Source: a bacterium (GTDB lineage Bacteria > Verrucomicrobiota > Verrucomicrobiae > Opitutales > Opitutaceae). Taken from it: a stretch of 9,473 bases of DNA. Numbering within the stretch: position 1 is the stretch's first letter; each line of letters starts with the position of its first letter. The stretch lies in assembly GCA_021780625.1 (NCBI GenBank), contig JAJXYI010000609.1, positions 1-9,473 on the forward strand, given 5' to 3'. Both the position numbers and the translations under genes were made by a program. Positions 5,794 to 9,473 of this stretch are shown here, in pieces. Below the pieces are notes generated by a model, which saw only the letters and a list, made by a program, of their open reading frames with translations, did no database searches and was not told the origin of the DNA.

Positions 5794-7080
5794 TCAGGCC
5801 TCGACCACCGCCAGCTCCGCATTTGCCTGGCCGTCCGCGGTGGCGATCAGCTTTTTCGGCACGAGCAGCAGCGCGGGCAGCATCAGCGCATAGACGAAGG
5901 TTGTCGCAATCACGCAGTAGAGAAATCCGTGGGTGGGACTGCTGGAGTAAATCTTCGAGCCGACGATGTCGCCGCCGCGATAGGAGAGCGCGTAAAACCC
6001 GTCGACCAGCATCATGAGCGTACCCTGCAATCCCGACGGGCACGAGCGCATCGAGAGGTCGAAGATCGCCGCCGTGACGATTCCACCCATCAGACCCATG
6101 GGCACCGCCAGCCACACCGCCGTGTGCGCCGAGTGGATGAACGCCAGCGGGATCATCTGCGGCACCGCGATGATGGCGCCCCACCACAGCAGCTTCTCGA
6201 GCGAATACCGCTTGCAGAGGTAGCCGTAGATGAAGAAGACCGGGACGAACGAGAACGCGAAGATCGCGTTGAAGTAGCCGTAGATCGCGTCCGATCCGTG
6301 CAGGTTGTTGGTGAGGTAAAACTGCAGCGGGGTGTTCGATCCCGGCGCGAAGCTCCACAGGAACATGATCAGCACCGCGGGATAGATGGCCTTGTGCTTG
6401 AGCAGCCGCCTGACGTTGCCCCAGAAACTCCCGTGCTGCGCAAGGGGCTGGTCGTAGGCGTGCGAGAACACCGAGCGGGGCTTCCAGAATCCGGTCGCAA
6501 CGATTAGCAGGGACAGGCCCGCCATCAGCATGAACACGCGGGACGGGGTCATGTGATCCGCCAGATAACCCGAGGCAACCGCACCGAGGATCACGGGGAT
6601 CGACGACACGATCTGCCACAGCGCACTCAACCGACCCGACATCAGATGCTCCTGGCCGATCAACGCGAGCAGCCCCTGATAGGCCGCCATGACCAGGCGA
6701 GAGGACATCATCACCAGCAGCATGCCGACGAACAAACCAGTGTAGGTGATCGGCGACGACGCCATCCACAGGTACACGCCCGCAGTGACCAACGAGAACA
6801 GGATGAAGTAGCCACGGTCCCGCATGCCGAAGGGATTCCACAGGTCGCGCGTCATGCCGAACACAAAGGCAAAATAGAGCGGGATCGCCGTGAGCAGCCG
6901 GAACGTCGCGATCTGCGTCGCCGACGCGTGCAGCTGGTTCTTCAGCATGTACGTCGTCGCGATATCCAGCATGTATCCGCTGGGCAGGCTCAGGTAGATC
7001 AGGAACGTCAGGGGTCCAAAATAGAGAAAGACCGAACCCGCGTTCGGTTTGCTCGACGAATCAGTGGTTGGGGTGTTCAT
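5794..7080 (-). CDS. MFS transporter, BT1/folate-biopterin-like
   Basis: A 428-residue inner-membrane carrier with about 12 hydrophobic helices in two halves, split by a polar loop at about 200-230 ('HAYDQPLAQHGSFWGNVRR'). The segment between TM2 and TM3, 'FGMTRDLWNPFGMRDRGYF' (74-92), has the layout of the BT1 (folate-biopterin) branch motif (G-x-x-S/R-D-x-x-P-x-x-G-x-R-x-R-x-Y) rather than the common MFS motif A. No periplasmic domain or fused enzyme is visible, and the substrate cannot be read from the sequence; plain MFS is the safe name. The ATG at 7080 is the first one, precedes a short Ser/Thr-rich lead before TM1, and has no clear ribosome site ('CCTTTTCCTTGATGC' upstream). The gene is divergent from the secreted pseudo-peptidase gene across 466 bp and converges on the kinase gene. 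Confidence 0.9.
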   Translation of the reverse strand: MNTPTTDSSSKPNAGSVFLYFGPLTFLIYLSLPSGYMLDIATTYMLKNQLHASATQIATFRLLTAIPLYFAFVFGMTRDLWNPFGMRDRGYFILFSLVTAGVYLWMASSPITYTGLFVGMLLVMMSSRLVMAAYQGLLALIGQEHLMSGRLSALWQIVSSIPVILGAVASGYLADHMTPSRVFMLMAGLSLLIVATGFWKPRSVFSHAYDQPLAQHGSFWGNVRRLLKHKAIYPAVLIMFLWSFAPGSNTPLQFYLTNNLHGSDAIYGYFNAIFAFSFVPVFFIYGYLCKRYSLEKLLWWGAIIAVPQMIPLAFIHSAHTAVWLAVPMGLMGGIVTAAIFDLSMRSCPSGLQGTLMMLVDGFYALSYRGGDIVGSKIYSSSPTHGFLYCVIATTFVYALMLPALLLVPKKLIATADGQANAELAVVEA

Positions 7081-7510
7081 GCATCAAGGAAAAGGGTGCC
7101 TCAGTCGCCACACGCGGGACTCCACGGTCGGGATGCGGCCGACGGGAAGCATCGACCATGCCCATCCCGCTCCACCCGCTCATTCGCGCCCATCGACGAT
7201 CTGATGCCATCGATTTGCGGCTGCGAATTTGGGCGGAGCTCGGCATTCATGACGCGAGCCGCCCCCGATTGGGCCCGGCGGGATGCCGCGGGATCCCGCA
7301 GCGTGCGGGACTCCTTTCGCGACTGAAAAGTGACCGTGGCCGGATGACCATGGACCACTGACAGCAAGTTCACCGACCGCTGCAAACCGAAATTCAACGC
7401 ACACTCATTTCAGTCTTCCGCGGGGCGCATTCCACTCGGGAAGCCAGGCACCGGTGGCGTCCCGCTGCGGCAATCCGATTGCAACTTCACGCACGGGATC
7501 CGTATCCGGA
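7081..7510. other. Divergent intergenic region between transporter and secreted protein genes
   Basis: No convincing gene lies here. The open frames present give Arg/Pro/Ser-rich translations typical of GC-rich non-coding DNA and have no ribosome sites. Composition is slightly less GC-rich near 7360-7410. The region holds overlapping palindromes at 7288-7310 and should contain the transporter promoter, for which I could not find a convincing -35/-10 pair on the minus strand. Confidence 0.6.
7288..7310. repeat. Overlapping palindromes (mutually exclusive hairpins)
   Basis: GCGGGATCCCGC (7288-7299) is a perfect 12-bp palindrome. TCCCGCA (7294-7300) also pairs perfectly with TGCGGGA (7304-7310) across the loop GCG. 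The shared TCCCGC can pair with either flank but not both. It could be a dimeric regulator site for the divergent promoters, or a leader structure if transcribed. Confidence 0.4.
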
Positions 7511-7539
7511 TTGAAACCCGTCCCGCGCCGGGCCATAAT
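7511..7539 (+). promoter_or_regulatory. Strong sigma-70-type promoter predicting a leaderless mRNA
   Basis: TTGAAA (7511-7516), a 17-nt spacer and CATAAT (7534-7539) match the consensus at 5 of 6 positions in each hexamer at the optimal spacing. The -10 box ends 7 nt before the ATG at 7547, so the expected start of transcription (7545-7547) falls on or next to the initiation codon. No Shine-Dalgarno sequence fits between them. Confidence 0.6.
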
Positions 7540-7546
7540 CCGGACC

Positions 7547-9473
7547 ATGTCCAAGCTTCCGCTGGCCCTCACCCTCGGGCTGTGCCTCGCCGCGCACGGA
7601 GTTTCAGCCCTCCCCGGTTGGTTTTCGACGATCGAACCCAGGGTCGAGCAGGCCCTGGTACAGAAATACGGCGAGGAGGAGCGTGCCCGCGCAGCACGAG
7701 GGCTCAGGCAGATGGCCAGCCTGTGGCAGCCGGACGACGGCGACGCGGCGACCTTCGAGGAATTTGCGCTCGAGAATTTCGCCGGTGACAAAGATTCGCG
7801 AGACGCGCTCTTCACCCGGTTTCAGGAACACCTCTCGACGATCGACGGGCATTGCGTCGAGATCGGCGCCGACTTCCGGCGGCAACTCGATCTCGACGGC
7901 GGGACGATCTATCCGTTCGACGGCCGCTTCGCCGCCTTCAATCCCTCGGCCCACATCGCGGATGACTTTTTCGCCAACAAGCTCGCGTTCGTCGCCCTCC
8001 TGAATTTCCCCCTCGCGACCCTGAAGGAGGAACTCGAGCAGGAGCCCGGCTGGACGCGCCGCGACTGGGCCGAGGCGCGGATCAACCGCCGATTTGAGAG
8101 CAGGGTTCCCGCCAAGGTCGTCCGCGGCATCGTCGAGGCCGAGCGCTCGGCCGAGTCCTATATCGATGGATACAAGATCCACGCCGACACCCTCGTCGAT
8201 CCGGCGGGCCGGCGGCCCTTCGCGCCGGGCACGATCCTTGTCGCCCACTGGGGGCTGCGCGACGAGATCCGCGCGCGCTACTCCGATCCGGCGGGGCTCG
8301 ATGCCCAGCGTCTCCTGGCCAAGGCGCTCGAACGCATCGTCGAGCAGAGCATCCCCCAGGTCGTGATCAACAATCCTGCCGTGCTCTGGTCGCCGTCGGC
8401 CAACACGGTCGTCGCGGCGCCCGACGCGGCCGTCCGCTCCTCCGGCCCCGGCCCCTCCAACTCGCCCGAGCCCGACACTCGGTATGCGTTCATGCTCGAC
8501 CTCTTCCGGGCCCACCGCGCAGCCGACGCCTATCACGCGGCCGCACCCACGCTCATCGTCCGGAAATTCGACGTGGATCGGCAGCTCGACAGCGGGCGCG
8601 CGCAGGCGCTGCTCGAGTCGGTGCTGGGTTCGCCGCAGTTTGCCAAGGAGGCTCGCTATGTTGCCAAACGTCTCGGCCGGCCCCTCGAGGCGTTCGACAT
8701 CTGGTACGCGGACTTCCCCGGCCGCGAACCGGCCGCCACCGAGGAACTCGATGCGGCGGCGAAGAAACGCTACCCCACGCTCGCCGCCTTCCGGGACGAC
8801 CTCCCGCGCATTCTCGCCACACTGGGTTTTGCTCAGGAACCGGCGACGCGTCTGCTCGGCCTTCTCGTGGTCGAACCTTCGCGGGGACCGGGGCAGGTCG
8901 TTGCAGCGGGCATGGCCGGCGCAAAGACCCGCCTGCGCGTCCGGGTGGGTGCCGACGGAATGGATTTCGCCGCGTTCTCCGACACGCTGAACGATCTCGG
9001 CCGGGCCCTGGCCCAGACCATCGCCGTCAACGACGTCGACTATCCGATCCTTCACGGCCTGCCCTCGGCGTCGTTCGCCACCGCGCTTGGGACTGTCGCC
9101 CGCGATCGTGCGGCCGAACTGCTCGGGGTGACCGAGGCGAACACACGGAGCACCGACGCGCGTGCACTCGGCGACCTCTGGCAAACTGCCGAGGTGAGCG
9201 GGGCGGCGCTCGTCGAGCTCGAAACCTGGCGCTGGCTCTACGCACACCCCTATGCGCGGGCCGCGGACCTTCGCACCGCGGTCCTGAAAATTTCCCGCGA
9301 TGTGTGGAACCGCTGGTTCGCGCCCGCCTTTGGCGTCCGCGACAGCCCGCTGCTGGCCGTCTATTCCCACCTGGTGTTTACCGAGCTATATCTCGCCGAC
9401 TATGCCATCGGCCCCCTCGCCGTCTGGCAAATCGAGGGGCAGATGACCCGCGTGGGAAACTTCGGGGCCGAAT
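7547..9473 (+). CDS. Secreted M3-like peptidase homologue with degenerate zinc site (3' end outside window)
   Basis: The frame is open from the ATG at 7547 to the window end, giving 642 residues without a stop. 'MSKLPLALTLGLCLAAHGVSA' is a signal peptide with likely cleavage after residue 21, so the mature protein is exported; no lipobox is visible. The body is helical and soluble. 'EAFDIWYADF' (about 381-390) and the block at 479-520 resemble, from memory, an M3-like gluzincin family common in Bacteroidetes. Aligned to its 'HELGHNVEQ...NDVDYxMLxGVPNTAFTEA' core, this protein reads N482-D-L-G-R486, then 'NDVDYPILHGLPSASFATA' (495-513). The zinc His pair, the catalytic Glu and the downstream Glu ligand are thus Asn, Arg, Asp and Thr (T512). 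'YSHLVFTELYLADYAIGPLA' (606-625) fits the family C-terminus. It is probably catalytically dead but intact, perhaps a binding or regulatory protein. Family assignment is moderate; coding status is firm. The strong promoter directly before the ATG supports this start. Confidence 0.85.
   Translation, partial: MSKLPLALTLGLCLAAHGVSALPGWFSTIEPRVEQALVQKYGEEERARAARGLRQMASLWQPDDGDAATFEEFALENFAGDKDSRDALFTRFQEHLSTIDGHCVEIGADFRRQLDLDGGTIYPFDGRFAAFNPSAHIADDFFANKLAFVALLNFPLATLKEELEQEPGWTRRDWAEARINRRFESRVPAKVVRGIVEAERSAESYIDGYKIHADTLVDPAGRRPFAPGTILVAHWGLRDEIRARYSDPAGLDAQRLLAKALERIVEQSIPQVVINNPAVLWSPSANTVVAAPDAAVRSSGPGPSNSPEPDTRYAFMLDLFRAHRAADAYHAAAPTLIVRKFDVDRQLDSGRAQALLESVLGSPQFAKEARYVAKRLGRPLEAFDIWYADFPGREPAATEELDAAAKKRYPTLAAFRDDLPRILATLGFAQEPATRLLGLLVVEPSRGPGQVVAAGMAGAKTRLRVRVGADGMDFAAFSDTLNDLGRALAQTIAVNDVDYPILHGLPSASFATALGTVARDRAAELLGVTEANTRSTDARALGDLWQTAEVSGAALVELETWRWLYAHPYARAADLRTAVLKISRDVWNRWFAPAFGVRDSPLLAVYSHLVFTELYLADYAIGPLAVWQIEGQMTRVGNFGAE

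Noticed and set aside
5750..6841. 363-residue minus-strand frame overlapping the MFS gene
   Set aside because: It is the same strand as the MFS gene in another frame, has a His/Arg/Gly-rich translation and no motif. The MFS frame has regular hydrophobic helices.
6553..7326. 257-residue plus-strand frame
   Set aside because: It is mostly antisense to the start of the MFS gene, with an Arg/Gln/His-rich low-complexity translation and no family match.
7068..7361. 97-residue plus-strand frame in the divergent intergenic region
   Set aside because: It overlaps the 5' end of the MFS gene by 13 bp, has an Arg/Pro-rich translation with no recognisable domain, and lacks a ribosome site.
7604..9370. 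588-residue open frame on the minus strand
   Set aside because: It is antisense to the secreted pseudo-peptidase frame. The opposite frame has a signal peptide, normal residue mix and recognisable family words, while this one is Gly/Arg/Glu-rich without domains, as expected from GC-rich third-position bias.

Overview
The window is GC-rich throughout and densely coding. Its protein types, the scarcity of strong Shine-Dalgarno sites, and an inverted repeat built on a 'CACAGAGGACACAGAG' core (a motif I associate with Verrucomicrobia and similar environmental genomes) suggest a soil or aquatic verrucomicrobial bacterium, possibly of the Opitutaceae. This placement is inference; there is no rRNA or marker gene here to settle it.

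Left part (1-1930): the C-terminal half of an RND efflux permease runs in from outside the window. A 140-bp imperfect inverted-repeat element follows, then a 77-residue thioredoxin-fold protein with a CxxC motif. Middle part (1943-5736): a HAMP-less methyl-accepting chemotaxis protein on the minus strand is divergent from an ArsR/SmtB-type regulator with a CVC metal-thiolate motif. The regulator overlaps a membrane-bound hybrid histidine kinase that probably starts at TTG. The divergent pair shares an AT-rich promoter island. RND pump, CxxC thioredoxin and cysteine-bearing ArsR together suggest a thiophilic metal/metalloid or redox-stress locus into which signalling genes (chemoreceptor and kinase) are wired. 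That functional link is a hypothesis from gene order.

Right part (5753-9473): a GC-rich hairpin separates the kinase from a convergent MFS transporter that looks like the BT1/folate-biopterin branch. A 466-bp divergent intergenic region follows. The last gene, open to the window end, encodes a secreted protein of at least 642 residues. It resembles an M3-like (gluzincin) peptidase but has NDLGR where HExxH should be and lacks the downstream Glu ligand: a probable pseudo-peptidase. A good sigma-70-type promoter ends 7 nt before its ATG, which predicts a leaderless or nearly leaderless mRNA.

The most notable points are the apparent dead metallopeptidase, its leaderless-type promoter, and the ArsR-kinase-chemoreceptor arrangement.
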